DNA from: an uncultured Alphaproteobacteria bacterium
GTDB lineage: Bacteria > Pseudomonadota > Alphaproteobacteria > Rhodobacterales > Rhodobacteraceae
Direction of reading: 5' to 3'
DNA: 64,000 nt
NCBI GenBank assembly: GCA_902600895.1
Contig: CACKLF010000001.1
Span: 1 to 64,000 of the forward strand
Under the pieces are notes generated by a model. That model was not told the DNA's origin. It did no database searches and was given only the letters and a program-made list of their open reading frames with translations. Shown here piece by piece: positions 25,238 to 33,206 of the stretch; position 1 is the stretch's first letter, and each line of letters begins with the position of its first letter. Both the position numbers and the translations under genes were made by a program.

Positions 25238-26554
25238 TTAGAGCTCAAGACCTGCTATTCGACGCCGATTTGCAAAATTCAAGCTTACACCCCAGCCTAA
25301 AAATGGCTTGGGAGGCAACCTATTAGGTCCTTTGCCTTGTAAAACGATTTGGAGGAGGTTTGATTCTTCTCCTAAAATATATTCTGCTATGAGTTTTCCT
25401 AAAATTGTTCCACGGGCAATCCCAACCCCATTTAAACAGAAGGCGCCAAAGACATTTTTTCCCAGATCTCCAAAAGCGGGCTCCCCATTTCTAGAAAGGG
25501 AAAGAGGTCCACCCCATGTATATTCGAATTCCAAATCCAGTAGTGCTGGAAATCTATTTTTTAAAGACTGTATATGTTTCTTTTTCGCCCACAATCGATC
25601 GCGTTCTTTTGCATTTAACTCAGAGCTGTAATTATAAATATTTCTGATTAGCACTCTATCACCCCGAATTCGACGAACTGAGGTGCCGAAGGGATCTGCA
25701 GGTATAATATTCCATGTATCCTGACCTCCAAGGCTCTGCTTCTCACTCTTATTTAGAGAACGAGTAAGGCTCCCCCACGTAATTAAAGGAATAAGATTCT
25801 TTTTCTGGAATCCGAATTGGCCGGCGAAGCCATTGTTTGCAAAAACAATACTGTCTGCTATTATGTTACCCTTGGGGATCTTTAGGGAATGTGGTGAACT
25901 AAAATTAATAGAAATTACGGGAGAGTCTTCATAGAGTATTACATTTTTTGGTAAATTTGCTGCCAAACCTAAGACTAATTTTGCTGGTTGCATCATAATA
26001 GTACCTGGAGTATGTAGGCCAGATTTATAGAAGTCTGACCCTGTTAAGTTTTTCATTTCTGTTGAATTTTGCCAGGTATATGGAAGGTTTAATAAGTTCA
26101 TATTTTGAGCATATGCTTCCAATTTCTTATTGCCCTTTTCAGTGGCTGCTGCATGAACTTTTCCACTTTCATCCCAATCACATTCGATATTATTCATTGT
26201 TACTATTTTTCTCAGGTAATCTTGTCCTGCACGGTTTAAAGCTAGTTGATCTTTCTCTACCTTCAAGTTGTCTGCGAAATCTTTTGCTCTAATATTATGG
26301 GCTTGATCAATCGCAAAACCTGAACTCCGTCCAGCTGATGTATTGCCGACCCGATCAGCTTCCAAAAGAAAAATTTGTTTTTCAGGGCAAAGCTCAGCCA
26401 ATCTTCTAGCAGCGGCTAGACCAGTAAATCCTGCACCAATTACCACTATATTTGTCTTTAAATCTCCTTTGGCGATATTTGGGGGAGGGAGGGGAGGCAG
26501 TATCTCAAGCCAACCGTTATTTCTATCAAATTTTGGCAGTATTGGAGTTTTCAT
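25238..26554 (-). CDS. DadA/PuuB-like FAD-dependent amine oxidoreductase
   Basis: 438 residues with a DAO-fold: VVIGAGFTGLAAARRLAEL for the ADP moiety, FLLEADRVGN with the acidic ribose ligand, SSGFAIDQAH in the FAD loop, and the C-terminal GVGIARGTILGKLIAEYILG. This is the glycine oxidase/D-amino acid dehydrogenase/gamma-glutamylputrescine oxidase group, which oxidises secondary amines or amino acids to imines. An ATG one codon after a TTG is taken as the start; it lies 4 bases downstream of the aldehyde dehydrogenase stop. Next to ALDH and MttB-family genes, oxidation of an N-methylated amine after demethylation is a reasonable role. Confidence 0.87.
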   Translation of the reverse strand: MKTPILPKFDRNNGWLEILPPLPPPNIAKGDLKTNIVVIGAGFTGLAAARRLAELCPEKQIFLLEADRVGNTSAGRSSGFAIDQAHNIRAKDFADNLKVEKDQLALNRAGQDYLRKIVTMNNIECDWDESGKVHAAATEKGNKKLEAYAQNMNLLNLPYTWQNSTEMKNLTGSDFYKSGLHTPGTIMMQPAKLVLGLAANLPKNVILYEDSPVISINFSSPHSLKIPKGNIIADSIVFANNGFAGQFGFQKKNLIPLITWGSLTRSLNKSEKQSLGGQDTWNIIPADPFGTSVRRIRGDRVLIRNIYNYSSELNAKERDRLWAKKKHIQSLKNRFPALLDLEFEYTWGGPLSLSRNGEPAFGDLGKNVFGAFCLNGVGIARGTILGKLIAEYILGEESNLLQIVLQGKGPNRLPPKPFLGWGVSLNFANRRRIAGLEL

Positions 26555-26558
26555 CAAT

Positions 26559-28025
26559 TTAGCTCATGTCCATCCAAATAGTTTTAAGTTCACAGTATTG
26601 ATCATGTGCTAAAAGAGATTTATCTCGTCCACCAAACCCTGACAGACCAAAACCTCCAAATGGTGTACTTGCATCACCCTCTGCGTAACAGTTGACTGAA
26701 ACAGTTCCAGCCCTAATCTGACGGGCTGCATTATGGGCTGTTTTATTGGAGGCACTGAAAATGGATGCCGTCAATCCATATTTGGTATCATTGGCTAAGG
26801 CTATTCCCTCTTCTGCCGATTTAAACGTAATTATGGCTAGAACTGGTCCAAATATTTCTTCTTTAGAAATAGTCATTTTTGGACTGACATTATCAAAAAT
26901 AGTTGGTTCAACAAAAAAACCTCCACTATCAGTCATTATTTGTTTTCCTCCACAAATTAGTTTTGCACCCTCTTTTTTTGCTTGGTCTATATACTTGAGT
27001 ACTTTATTCATATGGCTCTCTTCAATGAGTGGCCCAAGGCGGGAAGCAGCATCTAAAGGATCTCCAACTACCCAATCAGCAACCCTTTCAAGTAAAAGTT
27101 CAACAAATTTTTCTTTTAATGATTCATGGATTAACAGACGACTATTAGAAGAACAGTTTTCTCCCATATTCCAAAAGATTGAATTTGCAGCATGGTCTGC
27201 AACAACATCTAATTCTTCAGCATCCGGCATAACCACCAATGGGTTTTTACCTCCACATTCTAATAAAACTCGTTTCAGGTTGGAGTCTGCAGAATAGCGT
27301 AAAAACATTCGTCCAGTTTCCGTTGAACCTGTAAAGCCCACGCAATCTATGTCCATATGCTCACCAAGTGCTCTTCCAACCTCTTCACCAAAACCTGGTA
27401 GGACATTTAAAACTCCATCAGGAATTCCTGCTTCAGTAGCAAGTTGAGCGAGTCGGATAGTTGACATTGAGGTTTGCTCAGCTGGTTTGAGAATCACCGT
27501 ATTACCCTCAGCAAGGATAGGTCCTAACTTCCAAGCTGCCATCATTAGTGGAAAGTTCCATGGTAGTATTGCCGCCACTACACCGATAGGCTCTCGTACA
27601 ATCATGGATACTACCCCTGAACCGGAAGGCGATAGTTTGTCGTAAATCTTGTCGGTAGCTTCTGCGTGCCATCGAATTGAACTAACAGTTTCTGGTAAAT
27701 CAATTTGAATACAGTCAGTTATAGGCTTCCCAGCTTCTAAAGCTTCTAATTCGGCCAATTCGTCACTGTGAGCTTCAACTAATGTGGCGAAGCGTTGCAT
27801 AATGACTTTTCTTTCGGCCGGAGACATCTTTGACCAAGGCCCGACATCAAACGCGTTTCTAGCAGCATTAACTGCAATATCCACATCTGCCTTTTCGCAT
27901 CGTACAATCTTGGCAAGTACTTTTCCATTTGCAGGGTTTAATGTCTCAAAAGTTTTACCACTAGCAGCATTCACAGAGCGTCCAGCAATAATGGCTTTTG
28001 TTGGAAATTGTATCTTATATGTCAT
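26559..28025 (-). CDS. NAD(P)-dependent aldehyde dehydrogenase
   Basis: 488 residues, full-length ALDH superfamily: the oxyanion Asn in ILPWNFPLMMAAWK (near 155), GFTGSTETGR at the cofactor site, LLECGGKNPLVV with general-base Glu, nucleophile Cys in WNMGENCSSNSRLL, and EEIFGPVLAII near the C-terminus. The pattern is close to PuuC/betaine-aldehyde-type enzymes that oxidise amino-aldehydes. It lies 4 bases before the FAD amine oxidoreductase, consistent with clearing the aldehyde that an amine oxidase would release. Exact substrate undetermined. Confidence 0.92.
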   Translation of the reverse strand: MTYKIQFPTKAIIAGRSVNAASGKTFETLNPANGKVLAKIVRCEKADVDIAVNAARNAFDVGPWSKMSPAERKVIMQRFATLVEAHSDELAELEALEAGKPITDCIQIDLPETVSSIRWHAEATDKIYDKLSPSGSGVVSMIVREPIGVVAAILPWNFPLMMAAWKLGPILAEGNTVILKPAEQTSMSTIRLAQLATEAGIPDGVLNVLPGFGEEVGRALGEHMDIDCVGFTGSTETGRMFLRYSADSNLKRVLLECGGKNPLVVMPDAEELDVVADHAANSIFWNMGENCSSNSRLLIHESLKEKFVELLLERVADWVVGDPLDAASRLGPLIEESHMNKVLKYIDQAKKEGAKLICGGKQIMTDSGGFFVEPTIFDNVSPKMTISKEEIFGPVLAIITFKSAEEGIALANDTKYGLTASIFSASNKTAHNAARQIRAGTVSVNCYAEGDASTPFGGFGLSGFGGRDKSLLAHDQYCELKTIWMDMS

Positions 28026-28034
28026 ATTTAACTC

Positions 28035-28997
28035 TTATTTATAACGGGTGGATTGGATAAGCCAATCGCGTTCTTCTTGCCAATCGCGCCAGACTAGACG
28101 GTCAGCCTTTGTTCGATTGACTGGAAGTTTACTTAGAGCTAAGCGAATATCATGCCTTGCAGCGGAAGGCACCGGTGGCAATGGTTTTCGTGCTCCGCCC
28201 ATATCCCGACCTGTAAGGCGGGTAGCAGCTTTCACTCCTGTTAGATAATCAATATCATGTCTATTACCCCAAAGCCAAAGGCAGATTGCTTTCATACAAT
28301 CCCATAATTCCATCGCCTCGTTCAGCTTTCCTTGATCTATGAGCTCGTAAAGATTCACACATTCATCAGGCATAAAATTTGCTGCTCCCCATATCATTCC
28401 AATACTTCCAGCCATTAGGCTATACGGTGCGTATGGATCGGCTCCGTTTAATACCTTTCCGCCAATTGCAATAAGTTTTTGGATACCAGCAATGTCTCCA
28501 GAACTATCCTTTACATAATCAAGATTTTCAACTGCGATTAATTTTCGGTATAAATCCTCTGTTAGTGGTGCAGCTTGTGCTGGTACGTTATACATTATAA
28601 TGGGTATGTTCACTGCCTTTGCTACAGCAGTATAGTGATATATTACCCCACGTTCGTTAGGAGGCTCCAAATATGGAGGCATGATCATAATAGCATCAGT
28701 ACCTTCGTCTTGAGCATGAAGTGCACCATCTATAACTTCCTGTGTACTGAGTTCTGTGACTTGCGCGACTGTCGGCACTTTATTGTTCGCGTGTTTTACA
28801 CCTTCGGAAATCAATTTCCTTTTCTCTCTTTTTGTTAGATAAGCATATTCACCAGTACCGGATCCAAGAACCAAGCCATGTAATCCCGAGGAAATCATCT
28901 CATCAATGTGAGCACGATAGACACCCATATCGATTGCACCACCATTGTTATCCATTGGCGTACACATGGCGGCTAAAATTCCTTTTAGATTTGACAT
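28035..28997 (-). CDS. Dihydrodipicolinate synthase (DapA/NAL) family lyase
   Basis: 320 residues with the DHDPS fold: GSGTGEYAYL (45-54) corresponding to the carboxylate-binding loop, Tyr136 in MYNVPAQ and Schiff-base Lys163 in YVKDSSGD. The sequence has a C-terminal extension (WRDWQEERDWLIQ) compared with DapA. Family members with catabolic neighbours act as aldolases or deaminating dehydratases, for example the HypD deaminase of hydroxyproline degradation. An upstream TTG start would add 18 residues; the ATG that begins MSNLKGILAAMCTP matches family N-termini and was chosen. First gene of the MttB operon, 9 bases before ALDH. Confidence 0.87.
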   Translation of the reverse strand: MSNLKGILAAMCTPMDNNGGAIDMGVYRAHIDEMISSGLHGLVLGSGTGEYAYLTKREKRKLISEGVKHANNKVPTVAQVTELSTQEVIDGALHAQDEGTDAIMIMPPYLEPPNERGVIYHYTAVAKAVNIPIIMYNVPAQAAPLTEDLYRKLIAVENLDYVKDSSGDIAGIQKLIAIGGKVLNGADPYAPYSLMAGSIGMIWGAANFMPDECVNLYELIDQGKLNEAMELWDCMKAICLWLWGNRHDIDYLTGVKAATRLTGRDMGGARKPLPPVPSAARHDIRLALSKLPVNRTKADRLVWRDWQEERDWLIQSTRYK

Positions 28998-29168
28998 GTC
29001 TTGATTCCATAGATCATTCACTAAAAGTATACTTGAATTTTGGATAGGCAAAACAAAAAATTTACTGTTTGAATAAAGTCTAGTTTAGAGATCTAAAGCA
29101 AGAATATCTTTTGATTTTGCTCATTTTAATACGAGACCAAATGAGTTTTAAGTGTTAGGCAATTTTTT

Positions 29169-30044
29169 TTAATCAGTGAAACTAGCTGAATGGTAACCTT
29201 GTAGGTATAGAAGCGCTGACAAATCTGAATAGTTAATAACGATTTTTGCTTTAGATTGTACAATCTTTTTTGCATGTATAGCAATACCTGATCCAGCTAA
29301 TTGAAGCATTCCGATATCATTTGCACCATCGCCAACAGCAATAAATTGATCCGTTGACAATTTAAATTTTTTGCTAAGAGCTCTCATAATACCGACTTTA
29401 CCATCTTTACCCAAAATTGGATGTTTAACAGTTCCAGTTAGTTTCTTATTCTTATGAATTAATTCGTTTGAATGATACTCATCAAACCCAAGCTTTGATG
29501 CTATTTCTGAGGAGAAATGTGTGAAACCTCCAGAAATTAGAGCGGTATAAACATTATGCTTTTTCAAAGTGGAAATTAACGTTTTTGCACCAGCTGACAA
29601 GAAAATCCTTTCATCAATTACCTTTTTTATGGTATCTACCGAAACTCCTTTCAAATACTCAACTCTACGCCTTAGGGCCTCTTCAAATTCTAAATCTCCT
29701 TCCATGGCTTCTTTTGTGATTTGGCGTACTTGGTTGCCAAAACCAACTTCATCAGCCAGTTCATCCAAGCTTTCTTGTTTAATTACTGTACTATCCAGAT
29801 CTGCGATTAAAATTTTTTTCTTTCTGTTTTTCTCTCTTTGGACAACTAAATCTATTTTTTTTGTCTGTAATTCTGACCAAATTTTTTTTAATTCAATTGG
29901 CATTGCTGGAATTTTCACATCAGCAGCAATGCCTCCATTAAGCCAGACTAAAGCCTTTCCACCCAATTGTGTGTAATATTTTGAAATTAGTTTATCACTT
30001 AATATTGGCTCTAAAGGATCACAGAGAAAGGTCGCCACATACAT
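29169..30044 (-). CDS. serB: Phosphoserine phosphatase
   Basis: 291 residues; HAD-superfamily SerB. The catalytic DxDxT motif is Asp82-Leu-Asp84-Ser-Thr86 in LIADLDSTVIKQESLDELAD, followed by LISGGFTHF (motif II Ser), a Lys in the GKDGKVG stretch, and GDGANDIGMLQLAGSGIA (motifs III/IV). The first 80 residues form the ACT-like regulatory part common in proteobacterial SerB. It makes L-serine from phosphoserine, the last step after SerA and SerC. It is transcribed divergently from serA across a 286-base spacer; serC is not present in the window. Confidence 0.93.
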   Translation of the reverse strand: MYVATFLCDPLEPILSDKLISKYYTQLGGKALVWLNGGIAADVKIPAMPIELKKIWSELQTKKIDLVVQREKNRKKKILIADLDSTVIKQESLDELADEVGFGNQVRQITKEAMEGDLEFEEALRRRVEYLKGVSVDTIKKVIDERIFLSAGAKTLISTLKKHNVYTALISGGFTHFSSEIASKLGFDEYHSNELIHKNKKLTGTVKHPILGKDGKVGIMRALSKKFKLSTDQFIAVGDGANDIGMLQLAGSGIAIHAKKIVQSKAKIVINYSDLSALLYLQGYHSASFTD

Positions 30045-30330
30045 CTTTTGTTACTTTCTGAACGTTCTCTTCGTAACCGCAGTTTTTTTGCGATATATAA
30101 AAAGTAATCTGGAAATTGAAAATCTTTTCTTACCAAGAGTAATTTTCCGTAATTATATAAGGTAATTAGTTTTAAGCATATTAAATAAATAACATATATT
30201 TAGATTGATAAGCTATTTATATTTCATACTGGGGCAGTCCCACATACCATTTCAGCTTGCAGAGTGCCGACTAACTCAGTTACTATAGTAATTAGCTGGG
30301 ATTATTTTGTCATTAAAAAGGGGGTGTTTC
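30045..30330. promoter_or_regulatory. Divergent serB/serA intergenic region with palindrome
   Basis: The spacer is AT-rich and must carry both promoters. Near the serA side there is AGTTAC-TATA-GTAATT (30278-30293), a dyad with one G-T pair, preceded by GGGGCAGTCCC, which can also fold. These could form a small leader structure or operator. I could not match it to a known riboswitch class. GGGGG lies about 10 bases before the serA start and serves as ribosome site. Confidence 0.35.
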
Positions 30331-31926
30331 ATGATGCCAAAGGTATTGGTCTCAGATAAATTAAGTAAGTCTGCTTTGAAGGTTTTTGTCGATAAGGGGA
30401 TTATAGTAGATTTTGAGCCTGATATTGGTAGGAATGAAAAAGCGCTGATTGATCGCATAGGTGCTTATGATGGATTAGCAATTAGATCGGCCACTAATGT
30501 AACAGCCTCCGTACTTAAGTATGCACATCGATTAAAAGTAATTGGGCGGGCAGGCATAGGGGTAGATAATATAGATAAAAGTGAAGCTTCTAAAAAAGGC
30601 ATCATAATTATGAACACGCCTTTTGGAAATATGATTACCACTGCTGAGCATGCAATTGCAATGATGTTCGCTGTTGCAAGGCAAATACCTGAGGCCAATA
30701 CCTCCACTCATGCTGGAAAATGGGAAAAGTCAAAGTTTATGGGCGTAGAGCTCAATAATAAAACAGTAGGAGTTATTGGGGTAGGAAATATTGGTACTAT
30801 ATTTTGTGAAAGGGCAAGATCTTTAAAAATGAAAGTTATTGCTTACGATCCATTTTTGAGTGAAGAAAAAGCAAAGCATTTGAACGTGGAGAAAGTGGAG
30901 CTTGACAACTTGTTGAGTAGTTCTGATTTCATAACACTTCATGTACCATTAACTGATCAAACTAAAAATATTATAGGTAGAGAAAGTATTAAAAAGTTAA
31001 AAAAAGGTGTTAGGATAGTAAATTGTGCTAGAGGTGGCTTAGTTGATGAGCAGGCATTAGCAGATGCAATTGAAGATGGTCATGTAGCAGGCGCAGCATT
31101 TGATGTTTTTTCAGTAGAACCGGCTATCAAAAGTCCACTTTTTAATATACCCAATGTAATATGCACTCCTCACTTGGGAGCAGCAACAGTTGAAGCTCAA
31201 GAAAATGTAGCTATCCAAATTGCAGAACAAATCAGTGATTATTTGCTAACTGGGGCGGTATCAAATGCGTTGAATATGCCATCAATTAATGCAGAGGAGG
31301 CAAGAGTAATGAGCCCATGGTTAAAACTAACAAATCATTTAGGAAAATTTATTGGACAACTTACTGAGGAACCCATCAAATCGATAAACATTTTGTATGA
31401 TGGTAAAGTTTCGTCTATGAACCTTGAGGCCTTCAATTGTTCGGTAATTTGGGGAATAATCAGAGCATCTAATCCTGATGTCAATATGGTATCTGCGCCA
31501 TTGATAGCAAAAGACAGGGGGATCAGGGTTTCCACCACTACTCAAGATAAAAGTGGTGTCTTTGAAGCATATATAAAGGTTAAAGTAATAACTGAGACGA
31601 TGGAAAGATCTGTCGCAGGAACTGTGTTCAGTGATAATAAACCACGTTTTATTCAAATCAAGGGCATAAATATTGATGCTGAAGTTGGTCGCTACATGTT
31701 ATATACAACAAATACAGACACGCCAGGAATAATAGGTATTTTGGGTAAAACAATGTCAGATAACGGTGTTAATATTGCAAATTTTACACTTGGTCGTGCG
31801 AGTGCTGGTGGTGAAGCAATCGCTTTATTATATGCCGACCTTCCAATAACAGAAGAAATCGCGCATAATGTTTTAAAAACAGGTGTATTTAATCAGGTAA
31901 GAGCATTAAATTTTGATGTTGAATAG
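30331..31926 (+). CDS. serA: D-3-phosphoglycerate dehydrogenase
   Basis: 531 residues, the long SerA form: VGRAGIGVDNID type motif (reads IGRAGIGVDNID), Rossmann GVIGVGNIGT near 147-156, a catalytic ARGGLVDEQALADA segment, the HLGAATVEAQ His, an intervening domain and a C-terminal ACT domain (YMLYTTNTDTPGIIGILG). It oxidises 3-phosphoglycerate in serine synthesis and the ACT domain suggests serine feedback. The ATG preceded by GGGGG is chosen; a TTG eight codons earlier is less convincing. Head-to-head with serB supports a common serine regulon. Confidence 0.94.
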   Translation: MMPKVLVSDKLSKSALKVFVDKGIIVDFEPDIGRNEKALIDRIGAYDGLAIRSATNVTASVLKYAHRLKVIGRAGIGVDNIDKSEASKKGIIIMNTPFGNMITTAEHAIAMMFAVARQIPEANTSTHAGKWEKSKFMGVELNNKTVGVIGVGNIGTIFCERARSLKMKVIAYDPFLSEEKAKHLNVEKVELDNLLSSSDFITLHVPLTDQTKNIIGRESIKKLKKGVRIVNCARGGLVDEQALADAIEDGHVAGAAFDVFSVEPAIKSPLFNIPNVICTPHLGAATVEAQENVAIQIAEQISDYLLTGAVSNALNMPSINAEEARVMSPWLKLTNHLGKFIGQLTEEPIKSINILYDGKVSSMNLEAFNCSVIWGIIRASNPDVNMVSAPLIAKDRGIRVSTTTQDKSGVFEAYIKVKVITETMERSVAGTVFSDNKPRFIQIKGINIDAEVGRYMLYTTNTDTPGIIGILGKTMSDNGVNIANFTLGRASAGGEAIALLYADLPITEEIAHNVLKTGVFNQVRALNFDVE

Positions 31927-32049
31927 TTGGTTCGTATGTAGAGTATTTAGTCAAAGGTATTGCAAAATTTTAAATTAGGTTAAATCAAATTGAATTGCTC
32001 TATGACTAATGTCTTGAAAATTTCAAAAAAATTTTAGGATGATTTTTTC

Positions 32050-32295
32050 ATGGTAAGAATTGTACTTTTAACACTAGTTATTCTTGGTTGCTTTATGATT
32101 TTTTGGATCGCCTCAAGTAGCCCTCAAAAGAAATTAAAGGTAGACTTTTTCTGTTTTACTAACCTTGTTTTTTATTTTTTGCTTTTATCTGGCGCATACA
32201 TCTACGCCGCAAACGAAAAAATTGGGTTTTTTGTTTCCGTTGTAAGCATAGGAGTCATAACTTTAAGAAAGTATTTTTATGGACGCTGGATTTAA
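32050..32295 (+). CDS. Small hypothetical membrane protein
   Basis: 81 residues with two or three hydrophobic stretches: MVRIVLLTLVILGCFMIFWI, LVFYFLLLSGAYIYA and FFVSVVSIGVITL, ending in basic RKYFYGRW. TTAGGATG stands upstream of the ATG as a likely ribosome site. No family recognised; the pattern is that of a short inner-membrane protein. It follows serA by about 120 bases and precedes an SDR gene on the same strand. Confidence 0.55.
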   Translation: MVRIVLLTLVILGCFMIFWIASSSPQKKLKVDFFCFTNLVFYFLLLSGAYIYAANEKIGFFVSVVSIGVITLRKYFYGRWI

Positions 32296-32322
32296 GTTTG
32301 GGTAAAAATATAACAGTAAGAT

Positions 32323-32346
32323 GCCATATTTTTGATTTGATATGGC
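32323..32346 (+). repeat. Inverted repeat upstream of SDR gene
   Basis: GCCATAT and ATATGGC are perfect 7-base arms around a 10-base T-rich spacer, ending 18 bases before the downstream ATG. No T-run follows, so a terminator for the preceding small gene is less likely than an operator or chance AT-rich dyad. Confidence 0.35.
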
Positions 32347-32364
32347 TGCATAAGAGAAACATAA

Positions 32365-33132
32365 ATGTCAGTGCTTGATAAATTTAAACTCGACGGCAAA
32401 ACGGCGCTGATTACTGGCTGCAACCGCGGGATTGGTTTTGGAATATCAGTTGCTTTGGCTGAGGCAGGAGCGGATATCATTGGTGTTAGCAGGTCACTCA
32501 AAAAGGGAAGTGAAATAGAAAAGATAGTCAATGGTCTTGGACGTGCATTCTATTGCTTTAATTGTGATTTTTCTGATAGATCAAATACTTTAAATTTTAT
32601 TAAAAACATGGTGTCCGAAAAACTCAGTCCAGAAATTTTTATCGGTAATGCAGGTATTTTAGAGCGAGCTCCAATCGGAGATCATTCAAATGGTTTTTGG
32701 GATAAGGTAATAGAAGTTAATTTATCATCGCAATTTATTTTAGCCAGAGAATTAAGTAAAAATATGGTTAGAAATAATTATGGTAAGATCATTTTTACAG
32801 CTTCAATTTTATCCTTTCAGGGTGGATTATTTGTACCGAGTTATGCAGCATCAAAAGGAGGAGTTGCCCAACTCACAAAAGCATTATCAAATGAACTTTC
32901 AGAAAAAGGAATTAATGTTAATGCTGTTGCTCCAGGATATATAAAAACAGATATTACTACACCTCTCAGAGAAGATCCCCTCAGAGCTAAGCAGTTGATG
33001 GAGAGGATTCCTCAGAAATGTTGGGGAACTATTGAAGATATTGGAGCTGCAGTCCTCTATCTTGCATCTGATGCGTCCTCTTACGTGAATGGGGAGTTAT
33101 TAACGGTTGATGGAGGATGGATGGGTCGCTAA
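32365..33132 (+). CDS. KduD-like SDR oxidoreductase
   Basis: 255-residue classical SDR starting DKFKLDGKTALITGCNRGIG (cofactor loop 17-24), with NAG, FTASILSFQGG (Ser), YAASKGG (Tyr/Lys) and VAPGYIKTDI, ending in NGELLTVDGGWMGR. The opening and ending match the 2-deoxy-D-gluconate 3-dehydrogenase (KduD) and related 5-keto-gluconate group. No other uronate genes are nearby, so the substrate is provisional. It appears monocistronic, with an inverted repeat 18 bases upstream. Confidence 0.87.
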   Translation: MSVLDKFKLDGKTALITGCNRGIGFGISVALAEAGADIIGVSRSLKKGSEIEKIVNGLGRAFYCFNCDFSDRSNTLNFIKNMVSEKLSPEIFIGNAGILERAPIGDHSNGFWDKVIEVNLSSQFILARELSKNMVRNNYGKIIFTASILSFQGGLFVPSYAASKGGVAQLTKALSNELSEKGINVNAVAPGYIKTDITTPLREDPLRAKQLMERIPQKCWGTIEDIGAAVLYLASDASSYVNGELLTVDGGWMGR

Positions 33133-33206
33133 ACTTAGTGGATCAGTGGCTTGATTTATTATTTTCAATATGATCAATTAATTAAAAATTTAAAACTGGA
33201 GCCAAT

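Noticed and set aside
26746..27297. A 183-residue plus-strand open frame opposite the aldehyde dehydrogenase gene
   Set aside because: It is antisense to a full-length, motif-complete ALDH and has no family features; typical antisense open frame.
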